From positions 161,414,503 through 161,478,502 of the forward strand of contig CM077645.1 of NCBI GenBank assembly GCA_039707465.1: a DNA stretch of 64,000 bases. The letters run 5' to 3'. A program made the translations under genes and the position numbers. Each line of letters opens with the position of its first letter. Positions within the stretch are counted from its first letter, which is position 1. The stretch comes from Rhabdophis nuchalis. Lineage: Eukaryota > Chordata > Lepidosauria > Squamata > Natricidae. This document shows, piece by piece, positions 11,002-22,358 of this stretch. The notes beneath the pieces are model-generated. The model saw only the letters and a list, made by a program, of their open reading frames with translations, searched no databases and was not told the origin of the DNA.

Positions 11002-12054
11002 CAAATCACTTGCTTTCCACATTGTAACTTGGCTATCATCTGTACTGAGCTGATGACAAAGTCCCAACAATCACCTTTTCTCTTTTTTGTAAGGATTCAA
11101 TCAAGCTTTGCTTTGGGTAAACTCTTTCACTTTCACAGAATCTGAAAAACGCTATGCGGGTCTTTCTTGGCACACAATATGTAATCAGACATTTTAAAAC
11201 TAGAATTTAATGGAAGTACAATAGTTTATTCTGACGGCTTGATTTGTGCTCTTCAGGGGATCACTGTATAACAATCTGTTCTTGTGCCTGCCCTGCGGGA
11301 ATATGCAGGTATTTAAATAGCAACACATCCCTCTAAATCATTGTATATAAATATAATCATAAAGATACACAAATAGGCACACCGTTGTCACTAATACTCT
11401 ATGCAGATGACTGCCTGAAACACACAAAGCATGAAACTAAGGAAGGTTGCTATACCCCAATATTCCCATTCATCTGGAGGCTCTTAAAAATCTTCACTTT
11501 AAAATGGATTTGTAATTGTGCTCTTGGTGCTCTAGCACTTAATCAGAAATAATAAGGATAATGACCAAACCATATGATATTTTGTTAACTCAAAGAACCA
11601 AGATCCAAGCTAAGATTTTGTAATGCATGTTTAATGAAATTAGAGTAGTTTGGTTTATACACTATATAATGCTAGGCCAAGCCCTCAAAAAAACAGCTAA
11701 TGGCTTACTTAGCATGCCTGAACAATGAGATTTTGGTGCCAAGTAAGTCAAAATGTCTCAAATAGACACATTTTCTTTAGAAACGGATACATTTTTTTCT
11801 GCTTTGGGTAAGCTTTGATTACCTCTATTTTTGTTTTTGTATTACAAGATGGCCAATCTTTGTCCATCTGTTGCCCAAATGTTTGTCTTTGTTGCACATT
11901 TACATTTTTATTGAGAATATTACATGATGCTCTGGGCAAAAGAAAATAGAACCACTTCATGGCTGTAAGAAAGGTTAGAGGGTAACATACTGTGTTGCAC
12001 ACTTTTTTAGGAAAAGAAATAATTTGCTATGTCAGAGTGAGCACAGCTCTACTA
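11002..12054. other. Unassigned DNA
   Basis: AT-rich with no recognised element. The short frame at 11748-12002 on minus has no family resemblance. Confidence 0.5.
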
Positions 12055-12188
12055 TATGAGACAACCCAGAAGCAATAACAGCAAACAGAGGTTTGTAAGA
12101 AATAGTAGTTTTATCTACAAAAGAATATATACAAGTACTGTAGGCAGAAGTCAAACAATCACTAAATTACAAAAGGGAAGAACATATG

Positions 12189-12258
<70 letters not shown>

Positions 12259-12282
12259 CACACACGTCCTAACAGGGCCTCT
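12055..12282 (-). repeat. LTR-like repeat, first part, interrupted
   Basis: Read on minus, this is the downstream part of a repeat whose other copy is at 35945-36300. Shared landmarks include CCCATATGTTCTTCCC and GATAAAACT. It contains a (GA)n array (12190-12256). It continues at 14084 after the L1-like insertion. TATAATAAGAAG followed by GGGC.. could be a TATA box and transcription start of an LTR; this is an inference. Confidence 0.45.
12190..12256 (+). repeat. Long (GA)n microsatellite
   Basis: About 33 uninterrupted GA units within the LTR-like repeat. The paralogous copy at 36.1 kb has a different CTCCC-type simple sequence at the matching place. Confidence 0.95.
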
Positions 12283-12300
12283 TCTTATTATACAGATTCT

Positions 12301-14065
12301 TTTTTTTTTTAAGTAAAAGTTTTATTGGTTTTACAATTTTTAAGGGTAAGGGTATATAGGGTACAATAGAAACATTTTAGAGCTTTCATGTCGGAGATGG
12401 TGGTCTTTTCCAAGGTTTCATATAAAAACATTTCAATATAAGGTGAAAGGGTATACATACATATTATATCAGTAATTCATGCATTCAATCATTTGTTTTT
12501 GTTAACATCCATTAAGGAATTACAATATGTAAAAGAAAAAAATCATTTTAGTTATGAGTCTCTTTACTTTAGTTTCTTCTTCTTCTTTCTCGCCGACGGG
12601 CGGAGCCACGGTCCCTCCCGTTTCCATATCTTCGTCCTCCAGGGTTGGGGAGTATTTTATTTTTAAAAAGAAAAATGGCTTTCGCCTCTCTTTATTATTT
12701 TAAATCTTGCTCTACCCCCCACCCGGAGCACCAGCATTCCTTCAAGCATTATCCATCTGAGACAGATCCCTTTTTTTTTCTACAAATTTTTAAAAAGAAG
12801 AAATACTTTTAAATTTTTCTTTTCTGGGATCTGTTTCAAAATGGCCATTTTTTTTCTTGCTGATACATCAGATGCCCTTCTCCCTGCGCTTCTAGTATCC
12901 CGTCCCTTGTTGACCTTCTTACAGCTTTAATATCTATCTTTCTGGTTATATCATTCCTCCTGGCATATGCTAAAATTATATATGCTTTACTTTTTTTTGG
13001 TGCATTCTGCTGAAATTGTATTTATTAAATCTTTTAAATTTTTTGAAGCATTTTGCAACCTTGAAAAGTAAAACATTCTTTCAAACTCAATTCTAGACAT
13101 ATAACCAGCCTTACCTATAAAATTCTTTTTGAGAATTCCTTATCCCTTCCCCCATCTCGACCATTCCACCCTCCAACCCATCAATTTTTTATTTATTATG
13201 AATTTTTAAATCTTATTGTTGAAGATGGCATCTGGTGAGTGGACAGTCCGTGAGGTCCCGGTAAAGGCAAAGTCTGTGTCAAAATTCAAGATGATGTTGT
13301 ATAAAATCCAGAGGAGCAGTTTTGAACTCCAATCCACCAAAGAAAGAAAGGCACGCAATGAGAGAAACACTGAGAGTCACTTGAGTTGGCTGTATATAAG
13401 GAAAGGAACTTTAATCTTGTAGAGTTGAAGGAATGTTCCGATCTCAAAGGTTTTCTGCTGGAAGCAAGGAAGCGCCATTTATCCGCCACTTTGGCGGTCA
13501 TGAAGACTTAGTAAAAACTCCATTTCCCCTCTAACGAGTCCTAGATACAAAGACTCAAAAAGCAATTCCTTGTATGGTAATAGTAAACTTTCATTTTCAA
13601 TTGGTTAAAAATCGGAAGTAACTTTCTCCTTCTCCCCGAGCCTGGGGAGCATTTTAAAGCGCCGCTTATTTCCGAGGAGGGTTTTTTACAAACTCCCCCC
13701 TCTATTCTTCTCTTTAGAAAAAGTTGAAGGCATCAAAATCACAAAAGCAACTCACGCACCGCTCAGCAGCAACAGAACCTTGGGGCTTCCTCCAGCTCCG
13801 GCTTTCAGCCCGCTTCTTCAATAGTTGCTGTTCCGGCGCTCCTTCGGCAAGAGGGACTCTTCCCCCCGCATTCTGTTCTCCGGCTCCTGGGACGAGGCGG
13901 GAACGACCCCCCCAACCACCGTCGGGGGGAGAGGTTCACCGCGACCCGTCTGTACGGTGGGGGCTCTTTTGCAGAAGCCCTCGTGCCCCCGAAGGGGCCG
14001 CTGGAGAAGGCAAGCAGCAGGCGTGTCTGGGACACGTACGTTGCCTCCGGAAGCCGGAAGCGGTC
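12301..14065 (-). mobile_element. Internally deleted L1-like poly(A) retrotransposon
   Basis: On minus it ends AATAAA (12321-12326), ACTTTTACTT-type sequence and a poly(A) run, and begins with a CpG-rich leader (about 13740-14065). It is flanked by an 18-bp duplication beginning tcttattatacag (12283-12300, 14066-14083, one mismatch). The pre-insertion sequence survives in the paralogous repeat near 36.1 kb. A short frame starting APKKSK (about 13003 downward) might be an ORF1 start. No reverse transcriptase is present, so about 4 kb of a normal L1 is missing. Confidence 0.65.
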
Positions 14066-14083
14066 TCTTATTATACAGGTTCT

Positions 14084-14225
14084 TAAAGGGATAACAGCCA
14101 AAACCTTGCTGACTCATTCCCATCATTACATCAATGCATCATTGCAACATCATAGCAGCTGGTCAACTCTTAAATCACTACCCTGACATGCTATTCCTAC
14201 ATTTGAGCCAATCTGATAATTCTCT
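14084..14225 (-). repeat. LTR-like repeat, second part
   Basis: This continues the repeat broken at 12282. It aligns on minus with 35945-36097, sharing TGATGTAATGATGGGAAT-type text and CATAGCAGCTGGTCA. A CT-rich simple sequence follows (14220-14290). Confidence 0.55.
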
Positions 14226-14779
14226 GTCTCTGTCTTTCTGTCTTTGTCTCTGTCTCTCTCTTCCTCCTTCCCTCTCTTTCTCTGTCTCTTTTTTTGCAGG
14301 GAAAGTCGACAGGGCATGGCTTTTGGAATTCTTTCCAATTTCCAACTGCTTTATCAGCATTGGCCATTCGAAAATTTCTATTTTCTTCTGTGAAATGAAA
14401 CAACATGTTACAATCTTTCTCTGTGCCTATAAATAATTTCTAATCAAAATGATGTACACCTGTTTCCTCTGTGTATCTGTGCATATTTGGGTGACAGTCT
14501 AATCAGATGGGAGCTTATGTGTTTTATTTGCACGAATGTGTCTTTATGCTTCTCTTTCTATGCTTTGTGCTTCTGTGTTTCTATATTTGTGCATGTGTGC
14601 CATGAGAAACACAGGATAGACTGCATTTTCTCTGATATGTGATTAGAAGTAAGGAGAACGTGTCCAACTGCCTCCTTCATAGAAATGAATGGAGGATTTT
14701 TTTTCTGAATGTTTTCTTCAAAATCCTTGAACAAATCCACTGCATTTTTAACCTTGATCTTTCTTTGGCAAGGTTGTTC
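14226..14779. other. CT-rich tract and unassigned DNA
   Basis: Positions 14220-14290 are a TCTGTCTCTG-type pyrimidine tract. The rest shows nothing recognised. Confidence 0.5.
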
Positions 14780-14787
14780 TACTAGAC

Positions 14788-14911
14788 CATGGGTGTCAAA
14801 CTTGATCATGTCATGTGATGTATCATGACGATTTTTGCCTTTGCAGAACCAGGATGGGCATGGCCTCTGCATGATGCAATTGGCCCATGGGACACCACTT
14901 TGTCTGGCCTG
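14788..14911 (+). mobile_element. Short hAT element with 8-bp TSD
   Basis: It starts CATGGGTGTCAAAC, a decayed CAGGGGTGTCAAAC terminus, and is flanked by tactagac on both sides (14780-14787, 14912-14919). It belongs with the copies at 44144, 47658 and 60854. No coding capacity. Confidence 0.7.
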
Positions 14912-14919
14912 TACTAGAC

Positions 14920-15496
14920 CAATTATTTGTCTCTTCTGTTGAGATTTCAGGGAATTATCCAACTAATAGAAAGTGTGTTTCCATCCTTTTTATGCAATTA
15001 CCTTATGGCATTTGGTTGGGTAAGAAAAATAAATAAAAGGAAAGCAAAGATCCAAAGCAGTTAAGTTAAATGCAGTAATCTTAAAATCAAGAATACTATT
15101 GGATGCTATTTAAATATTTTGCTCATGCAAGCCATTTTAACACACTAGAAAATAATTGAGTAACATATTATAGTAACAGTTCTATGAAGGCTTCAAAAAT
15201 CCAATACATTTTAAATTATACTCTTTGTCTTTCCAATCAGATGTCTTTTTAATTCCAAACTCTTATAGCTAGATCTATCTATAGATAGTTATTATGTAGA
15301 CATATCCAGAAGACACTTCTGTCCTTGTCATAACCTAACTGTTGACTTGGCAATAGATAATACAGGAAAGAAATGTCTTTCTTGCTATATTGAAAGGATC
15401 ATGTTGGATGATATCCAAGCATCAGAATTTAATAAACATACACAAACATGCATACACTTCATCTTTGTGGTAACCTGATGGAAAGTTAAAAGATTA
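14920..15496. other. Unassigned DNA
   Basis: Nothing recognised. Confidence 0.5.
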
Positions 15497-15862
15497 CAGG
15501 TTGTCCTTGACTTACGACTGGTCACTTAATGATGATTTGAAGTTCTGTTGTACTGATTATTTTTTTAACTTATGATCTGTCCTTGAAGTTACAACTGCCA
15601 CAGTGGGAACTGGGTCATATTTATCACCTTTTCCAGCATCCCATGGTCATGCAATCATGTTTTCTGGTTTTTTTGCCAGTTTCCAACCAAAAATGCACAT
15701 TGGATAGGCTGGATTCAGACTTATGATGTAATTTGTTTTATGTATGCAGTGACTTGTTTGATGGCCAGCATCAAAAAGGTTTTAAAGTTCAGTTTTTAAG
15801 ACTGTGATGACTTACAACCACAATTCTGGGCACAATTGTGGTTGTAGATTAACAACTACCTG
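15497..15862. mobile_element. Terminal-inverted-repeat element of the CAGGTAGTCCT family
   Basis: It starts CAGGTTGTCCTTGACTTAC and ends AACAACTACCTG, an inverted pair. Internal landmarks (ACTTAATGATG, CCATGGTCATGCAATCATG) are shared with 20856-21216 and 23606-24604. No TSD is evident, so the superfamily is open; hAT is possible from the size and termini. Confidence 0.6.
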
Positions 15863-17190
15863 TCCCTTGATGGAAATATGGAAGAACAGTTATCTAAGCA
15901 AAGAGGCCTGGAACATTTTTTTTTTAAAAATCCTGAGAAATTTACTTGTAGGCAGCTCAGGTAGATACTCTCTGATTCCCTGGAGAATAAGAAGGGGGAG
16001 GAGATACAATCAGCCTTCTGTTATTGCAGTCAACTTCAATAAAAGTAGCTCCAGTCTTTCATTGAGTTTTTTTGGTCTGGTCTAGTCTAATCTACCTAAT
16101 GGGTATTTGATCAGACAGAGTGATATTGCAGAGCCTACTCATAGCATTCCCATCTTAACCTGCTTTGATATCTATGGCTGATGATGATGGCAAAAACGCA
16201 ATGTAGCGATTATCTGCCTAGAAAAGCTCACTAAGACTTTGCTTACAATCCCATGTTTGCTATGAAATCAAAATAGAGGATATTACACAATTGACTTAAG
16301 TTGTACTTTGAGATTGTTTGAGTCTTGATCCAGACCCTGAAAGGTCCAGTTTGGGAGATTTGCAAGATATATATTTATATAATCTGGTATGTGTGGTGTA
16401 TGAAGTCAGCCACTGAGTATATACCAACGTTCTAGTTCTGATCTAATCAAATAAGCCCATTCATTCATCTTTGCTCCCTGTACAAAATTGTTGCATAATT
16501 AAATGGTGTTTCGTCCCTTGTTCCCTATCATGCATTTCTTTTTTTCATTTTGTGCCATGTTTTATAGATTGTAACAACTTGCCGTTATTGATTTTGTGTT
16601 AGCTATTTTGAGAACATTGGCAGCTGAAGAGCAGGGTAAAAATGTTATACAGAAATAATAAGTCCCCTTAGGGACTTTCTGCATGTAAAATCTTCCTTCG
16701 TGTGATCATTTTCATACCAGCTAGAATTTTCAGCACTACTGTGTACATCACTTGATGGTTATAATCAGAATTTTGCCTCACCAAAACAAGGACTATCTGA
16801 TAATATATGTATATAATATATGCCTAACATAAGAAATGCAGTCACATTGGCCCAGAAATAATTGGTATCATCTGTTTGAAAAGAAATGAAAGATTTCAAA
16901 TGAAATAAAAAATTAGTTGTGGTCAAATAAGAGTGAAAGAGAATGCTCTGTTTATATGCTTGATCACTTATTGTCTGTTTTTTAGATTAAAGAAAAAGTA
17001 AGAATAGCTGAGTTTCCCCGCACATATAAATACCACTTCACTTTTTTCTTAAGTATCATTTTTAACATTCAATAGGATTAACATCTTCATGAAATTATGC
17101 ATGAGTTTAAGCATTCAAGAGTCACTATGAATGATCACTATAGCTAGCAAGTTACGCAATGGCATTGAGATTTGGCAACCTTGTGGCAAG
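15863..17190. other. Unassigned DNA
   Basis: No recognised gene or repeat. It is AT-rich with short frames only. Confidence 0.5.
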
Positions 17191-17198
17191 AACTAGTC

Positions 17199-17507
17199 TA
17201 GTGTTAGCAAACCTTGGGAGCACACATGTGCATGCAGGGAAGTGCTGGAAACCAGAAGAGCAGCTCCCTGGCGTGCACGTGAAGGAGTGCTGGAAACTGG
17301 AAGAGAAGTTCTCTGACATACAGGTGCATGCCAGGAAGCTGAGATTCCAGTTTTTGACGTGCGCATGCGTACCGGACATCTAGTCTTCCAGTTTCTGGCA
17401 TGCGTGAGTGCCAGAACCCAGAAGAGCAATGGGCAATGGCTGGCATGCCCAGAGAGATGGCTCTGCATGCCAGTTCCGGCACGCATGCCACAGATTCGCC
17501 ATGACAG
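17199..17507. mobile_element. hAT element with 8-bp TSD
   Basis: It is flanked by a perfect aactagtc duplication (17191-17198, 17508-17515). The termini TAGTGTTAGCAAACC and GATTCGCCATGACAG form an imperfect inverted pair. The interior repeats a GGAAGTGCTGGAAAC..AGAAG module several times on both strands, which accounts for the overlapping frames seen here. Confidence 0.75.
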
Positions 17508-17515
17508 AACTAGTC

Positions 17516-18059
17516 AATCATTCCAGCAAAAGAATACTGATTCCATGCAATTGTAGTTAGTATCGGAAGACCTAGGCTAGTATAATTAGCTTTAGGACAA
17601 CTATTGAATGTTGCTTTAATGTTTTGGGCAAATTATTATGTTAGATTGCTTATCTGTTGGATGATTTAGAAATTATCAGAATATATCAAGCTGGAATATA
17701 GTTACTAGGGAACATAGGAAAATTTGCAGGATCAGACCAAAAATTCATCCAGTCTATCATCCTGTTTCTACTCTAACCAGAGAGATGCCAATGGAAAATC
17801 TAACAGTCTTCTGGTAGAGACCTGGAAAATGGAGAAAATGACCACAGCAGCAGGAATCAAAGGACTAGTGAGTTGACTGGACAAGAACCACTATGGCATA
17901 GCAGAGTCTTTTAAAAAACATTAAGATTGCTATTGTTGCTGCTGATTGTTTTTGGTAATTGTTTATCTAACCATCTTAAAGTTTTTAGAGATCTTCAGAA
18001 TAACAAGTCTGAAAAGCCACCTGGTGAGTCTACCTTCATTTCTGAAGAAAATAATTTTT
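17516..18059. other. Unassigned DNA
   Basis: Nothing recognised. Confidence 0.45.
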
Positions 18060-18940
18060 AATAAAGTGAAAAAAAGCTAAATAAGTTCTTTAAAGAATGG
18101 TGGCAGAAATGAATATCAACAATATCAACAATATCAGTAACAATGACTGCTTCTGTGGATAGTCTTTGTTTAAAGGATGTTAATGGAAGAAATCTTGCTC
18201 GATGCAAAAATACTAGTATGAGAAAAGTTGAATTTAAGAAAAAGTGTAATTACAAGTCAGAGAAGGTATTTAAAGTGTAAAGATAAGCAATAGGCTAAGA
18301 GAATGACCCAGACAAAGATTCTATTGGATATACAGAAGAAGCTGGCTGAAGTTTTAAAAACGAAAGGGGAAATATAAATGATAAGTCAAGAGAATGACCT
18401 TGAGAATGGCTTTTTATTGGATTTACAAAAATAAAGCTTGCTAAACACTCAAAGACATTTACTCAAAGGAACATAGAAGTATTGAAGAGAGATAAAATCC
18501 TATGACAATATTTGAATGAATTGAAATTAAAATTTTAAGAAGTAAAAGGAAGAAATATAAAGTTGTTTTAAATAAATACTATTTTATGAAATTCTGGAAG
18601 TCCTTTACAGAGTTTTTGCAAACGCCAGGATTAAAAAGTTGATATCTTGTAAATTTCTTATAGATAAGGGATGGGTTTTGGATAGAGATATTTGTTTCTA
18701 ATCTTGTAGAGATTGAGGGGCTGTCAAACTTGCTTATACTTCTTGTGATGAAGTTTGGAAATCACTTCATTCTATATTTCTTTCTTCCTTTATTTCCCTT
18801 TTCCTTTTCCCCTTCTCCTTTATTTGCACTTTTTACTTTACTTTCTTTCTCTCACTTTAGTTTGTGCTAGGTTTATTATTGTATACTGTAATTAAAGTCT
18901 TCAATACTTTTTTTAAAAAACCTTCTTAATCCTATATGTG
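18060..18940 (+). mobile_element. Possible decayed L1 segment
   Basis: The A-rich sense strand, with many interrupted lysine-rich frames and an end of the type TGTAATTAAAGTCTTCAATA followed by T/A runs, is suggestive of an old L1 3' part. No domain can be read, so this is a weak call. Confidence 0.3.
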
Positions 18941-18977
18941 TTATGTGCCTGTCTCAACCTTGGATCTTCTATTAAAG

Positions 18978-19112
18978 CAGTGTTTCTCAACCTTGGCGAC
19001 TTGAAGTCCTGTGGACTTCAATTCCCAGAATCCCCCAGCCAGCAGAGCTGGCTGGGGGATTCTGGGAGTTGAAGTCCACAGGACTTCAAGTCGCCAAGGT
19101 TGAGAAACACTG
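18978..19112. mobile_element. Palindromic hAT element with 8-bp TSD
   Basis: The whole 135-bp element is an almost perfect hairpin. It starts CAGTGTTTCTCAACC, ends in the reverse complement, and has arms of about 64 bp with a single visible mismatch. The perfect TSD tattaaag (18970-18977, 19113-19120) frames it. The arm contains CTCCCAGAATCCCCCAG, shared with the copies at 33872 and 29432. Confidence 0.88.
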
Positions 19113-19124
19113 TATTAAAGTAAG

Positions 19125-19850
19125 GTGACCAGACGTCCCGAATTTGGCGAGACAGACCTGCTTCTCCATTAGATATCCCGCCACCCGCCTTTTCTTCAAA
19201 ATGTCCCGCTTCGGGTACGCGCTCAGAGGCGGGCGTCTCTGAGCACCGGCTCGGGCGGGGAGGGCCTCGGAGAGGGGACGCGTGCTCTCCGGCCGTCACG
19301 TGCCTGCAGAGGGCGGTGGGGCCCGTTCCCACCCACCCTCGCGGGGCACTCTTTAAAGTCAGTGGCGGTGGCTCTCAGCGTGTGAGGGATGGCCTTCAGC
19401 CCAATGGTCAGTCGCACAGCTGCTGGGTCTGGCAGCGGCGCAGGAGGTGTCGGGCGAGCAGCACAATGGCTCCGAGTGCGGAAGGCAAGAGTGATACGCT
19501 GGGACGCGGGGCTCGCAAGGGCCTGGCCCGCTCACCTGAGTGGCCTTCTCTGCACCGGGCAGCCCCTTGTGGGCCCCACGTCCCAGCATATCACTCTTGC
19601 CTTCCATGCTCGGAGCCATCGCGCTGCTTGGCTGGCACTTCCTGCGCCGCCGCCTGACCCAGCAGCCGCCCGCCAGACCCAGCCGCCGCCCCGAAGGCCG
19701 TCCCTCACGCGCTGAGAGCCGCTGGATCGGTCCGCCGCCGTTGTCTTTAAAGTGGCCCCCGCGGCGGCTGTTGGGAACGTGCCCCTGCCCCGACGCCCTC
19801 TGCGCAGACGGTGTCCCGCTTTGGGATTTTGAAAATCCGGCCACTTTATA
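19125..19850. mobile_element. Large GC-rich foldback element
   Basis: This CpG-rich block sits in AT-rich DNA and folds back on itself. CTTTAAAG at 19351-19358 pairs with 19745-19752, GTGATACGCTGGGACG at 19491-19506 faces CGTCCCAGCATATCAC at 19579-19594, and GTGTGAGGGATGGCCTT at about 19380 faces AAGGCCGTCCCTCACGC at about 19693. Translations on opposite strands are accordingly alike (ARVIRWDAG and ARVICWDVG). The outer ends (GTGACCAGACGTCCCG and AAAATCCGGCCAC) are loosely inverted. Frames here are by-products of the palindrome, not genes. The superfamily is unknown to me. Confidence 0.7.
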
Positions 19851-19859
19851 CTAAAGGCC

Positions 19860-20370
19860 TTGGAGTTTGAGCATTCTGCATAATATCTTAGCACAAGAAC
19901 AGAGAGCTCTGATGGAACCACTCTCTCAGTTTAGGAGTCCCAACCATTGATTGATCCTACCACTACTGGGATCACTATAGCCATTACTTTCCACATAATC
20001 TCTAGTTTCTCTTTCAGGCCCTGATACTTCTCCAGCTTCTTATATTCTTTCTTCCTAGTGTTGCTGTCCGTTGGCAGTATATTGGCTGCATACTCACTGT
20101 CTGCATCTGGAAATTCAGACCTCAGTTTTTATACATATTGAAAGCTCTTGAAAACGTCTTTTCCTTCTTTGCTTAGGTTATTACTGAGCTTCCTAATAAA
20201 AAGTAATTATATCAATATACGGCAAGTTACTGCATATGTGGTGTGGGTGGGTGTACATATTCTGTGCCCCTATAATAGATCAACTTATTCTAAGATAGTT
20301 CCAATAATATTATGCAAAAAATAGAGGATTTTTTAAAACAAAAAACAAAACAAAAAAGATTGCAGATAGT
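19860..20370. other. Unassigned DNA
   Basis: Nothing recognised. Confidence 0.5.
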
Positions 20371-20855
20371 CAGGGGTGGGATACAAAAATTTTAGCAACT
20401 GGTTCTCTGCCTGGCTGCTGGGTGGGCGTGCCCATGGTGGGCGTGGCCTACTCAGCCTCCTGCACCATTGTGTGTGTGTGGAGTTTTTTACCCTCCCCAG
20501 GCTCTGGAAGCTTTCCTCGAGCCTCCAGGAGGGTAAAAATGGCCTACCCTGGGTTCTGGAGGCCCTCCAGAGGGTGGAAATGAGCCCCTTTCCGGACTTC
20601 CAGAACTTCCGGGAAGCCTGTTTTTTCCCCTCCCAAAGCCTCCATGCAGGCCCTGTATTTACCTGGCATCCAAAATGGGCCACATGGAGACTTTTGGGAG
20701 GGGCAGGGTGGGATGAGGGATGGGGGCAGCCAGTTCTTGCAACTACCAGTTTGACAAACCAGATGTAAAATTAGCATCTGATTTGCCTGAACCAGTCTGA
20801 ACTGGCTGAACCCTAACCCTAACCCTAACCCTAACCCTAACCTTAACCCACCCTG
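20371..20855 (+). mobile_element. hAT-like element of the GGTGGGATTC family
   Basis: It starts CAGGGGTGGGATACAAAA, followed by an AGCAACTGGTTCTC variant of the family motif, and has GTGGGCGTGGCC inside. Its right end should read GAATCCCACC..CTG but is expanded by telomere-like repeats (20811-20846). It abuts the element at 20856. No clean TSD. Confidence 0.6.
20811..20846 (+). repeat. Interstitial telomere-like (CCCTAA)n
   Basis: Five perfect CCCTAA units (20811-20840) and one CCTTAA unit lie within the right end of the hAT-like element, where the family normally reads GCTGAATCCCACCACTG. Confidence 0.92.
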
Positions 20856-21216
20856 GTAGTCCTCGACTTACAAGCACAATTGAGCCAAAGATTTCTGTTA
20901 AGTGAGACATTTATTAAGGGATTTTGCCTCATTTTACAACCTTTCTTGTCTCAGTTAATAAGTTAGTAACCCACTTGTTAAGGGAATCCAGCTTCCACAT
21001 TGATTTTGCTTGTCACAAGGTTTCAAAAGGTGATCATATGATCTTGGGACACTGCAATGGTCATAAGTATGAACCAGTTGCTAAGCACCTGAATTTTGTT
21101 CATGGGGATGCTGCAAAGGTTGTAACTGTGAAAAACGGTTTTTAAGTGACTTTTCTTAGTGCTGTTGTAACTTTGAACAGTCACTAAATGAACTGTTGCA
21201 AATTGAGAGCTATCTG
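20856..21216. mobile_element. Terminal-inverted-repeat element of the CAGGTAGTCCT family
   Basis: It begins GTAGTCCTCGACTTACAA and ends near GAGAGCTATCTG. The interior (GTTAAGGGAATCCAGCTT, GTCATAAGTATGAACC) aligns with 23606-23950. The frame at 20924-21145 is incidental. Confidence 0.6.
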
Positions 21217-21258
21217 TACTAGAAGTCCCAAGTCAGTCCCATCCTTTACATTCTAACC

Positions 21259-21393
21259 CAAGGGTGGGCAAACTTTGCAACTTTAAGTCTGAAGGACTTC
21301 AGCTCACAGACTTCTCCAGCCAGCAAAGCTGGCTGGAGAAGTCTGTGAGCTGACGTCCTTCAGACTTAAAGTTGCAAAGTTTGCCCACCCCTG
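21259..21393. mobile_element. Palindromic hAT element with 8-bp TSD
   Basis: Hairpin element with termini CAAGGGTGGGCAAAC and GTTTGCCCACCCCTG and near-perfect arms around AGCAAAGCTGGCT. The perfect TSD ttctaacc lies at 21251-21258 and 21394-21401. Confidence 0.88.
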
Positions 21394-21423
21394 TTCTAAC
21401 CTAAGTTTTGATCATCCACTTTT

Positions 21424-21524
21424 TAAAATTTCCGTTGTTTGTTTTTTATCATATTGTGGTGAGTTATGGCTCATAAGGAGGGCAGCCGTATAAGTTGAAT
21501 GGATGAATAGATAAATAAATAAAC
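21424..21524 (+). mobile_element. Possible LINE (L2-type) 3' tail
   Basis: GGAGGGCAGCCGTATAAGTT followed by ATAAATAAATAAAC resembles the 3' end of L2-type LINEs (GGGCGGCTATA..TAAATAAATA). Too short to be sure. Confidence 0.35.
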
Positions 21525-22350
21525 TAAAGTGATGCTCCAGAATGATGAGAAAATGTCTTCCCTACTTTTGATCATTATTGACTAAAAAGTGCAAGTAGAT
21601 ACATGGTTAGAAAACGTCCTTGAATATTAGAAATGAGCTCCAGAACTGTCACGTAATCTACTTTCTGCTGAATCTGCCCTGTTTAAAAATATATTAATGA
21701 TTTTGCCCACTAAATCAGTAGGGAAATGGCAAGCTGTCCTATAACGGAGGTTAAAGCTTCGATACCTGCAATTTTGAAAGTGGCAGGAAGGAGACTTCTA
21801 TTTCCTGGCCCAACCCCATTTTGCCCCTAAAATTATTATTGAAAACTGAGCTGTCACGATTACTTAATGTTCTCAATTTTGAAAACCAAGGCCAATTTGA
21901 TATACTATTCATCAGAGTTTCATTTTGCTTATGGTAAGCAAACTTATTCAATAGCTTTTTTCTAAGAAAAAAAGATGTAGCTAAAACATACTTTTCTATC
22001 CTGGAATTTTGTCTCTATATACCAGTTTGCAATATGCTAAATAAATAAATATATAGCAGTTGATTGTGGGTTAGGCTGAAAGTCTTTTTTTTTTTAATGT
22101 TCTGGGATTAATTCCTTATGGGGTTTAGGATGATGCTCCATAATTTGCAAGGGATCATGGCATTTGGCAAACAATGTGCCCGACAGTTTGCAGACATTTC
22201 ATTAGGTGCCTGCTGCTTCATGGAAGGCTGGGGAATTCTGGGAGTTGAGGTCCATACAGCTTAAAATTGCTGAGATTGTGAAAAAAACTGATTTAAAGTA
22301 TTCCTTGTGAGCCAATGTTCAGATTATTTGGTGTTGTCTAGATGTCCTCC
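21525..22350. other. Unassigned DNA
   Basis: Nothing recognised beyond a short TAAATAAATAAATATA run near 22040. Confidence 0.5.
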
Positions 22351-22358
22351 AGCTAGAG

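Noticed and set aside
13216..13422. Plus-strand frame MASGEWTVREVPVK as a gene start
   Set aside because: It lies antisense within the L1-like element, is short, and shows no further coding signal.
12301..14065. Processed pseudogene of a host mRNA
   Set aside because: It has a poly(A) end and TSD, but no recognisable host coding sequence; the A-tail context resembles the L1 copy at 23951.
16171..16200. CTGATGATGATGGCAAAAAC as another hammerhead
   Set aside because: No stem II can form between the CTGATGA box and the A-run, and GAAA is absent.
19359..19844. 161-codon frame in GC-rich DNA as a gene
   Set aside because: The opposite strand gives a matching translation because the region is a foldback palindrome; the frame is a by-product of GC-rich inverted repeats.
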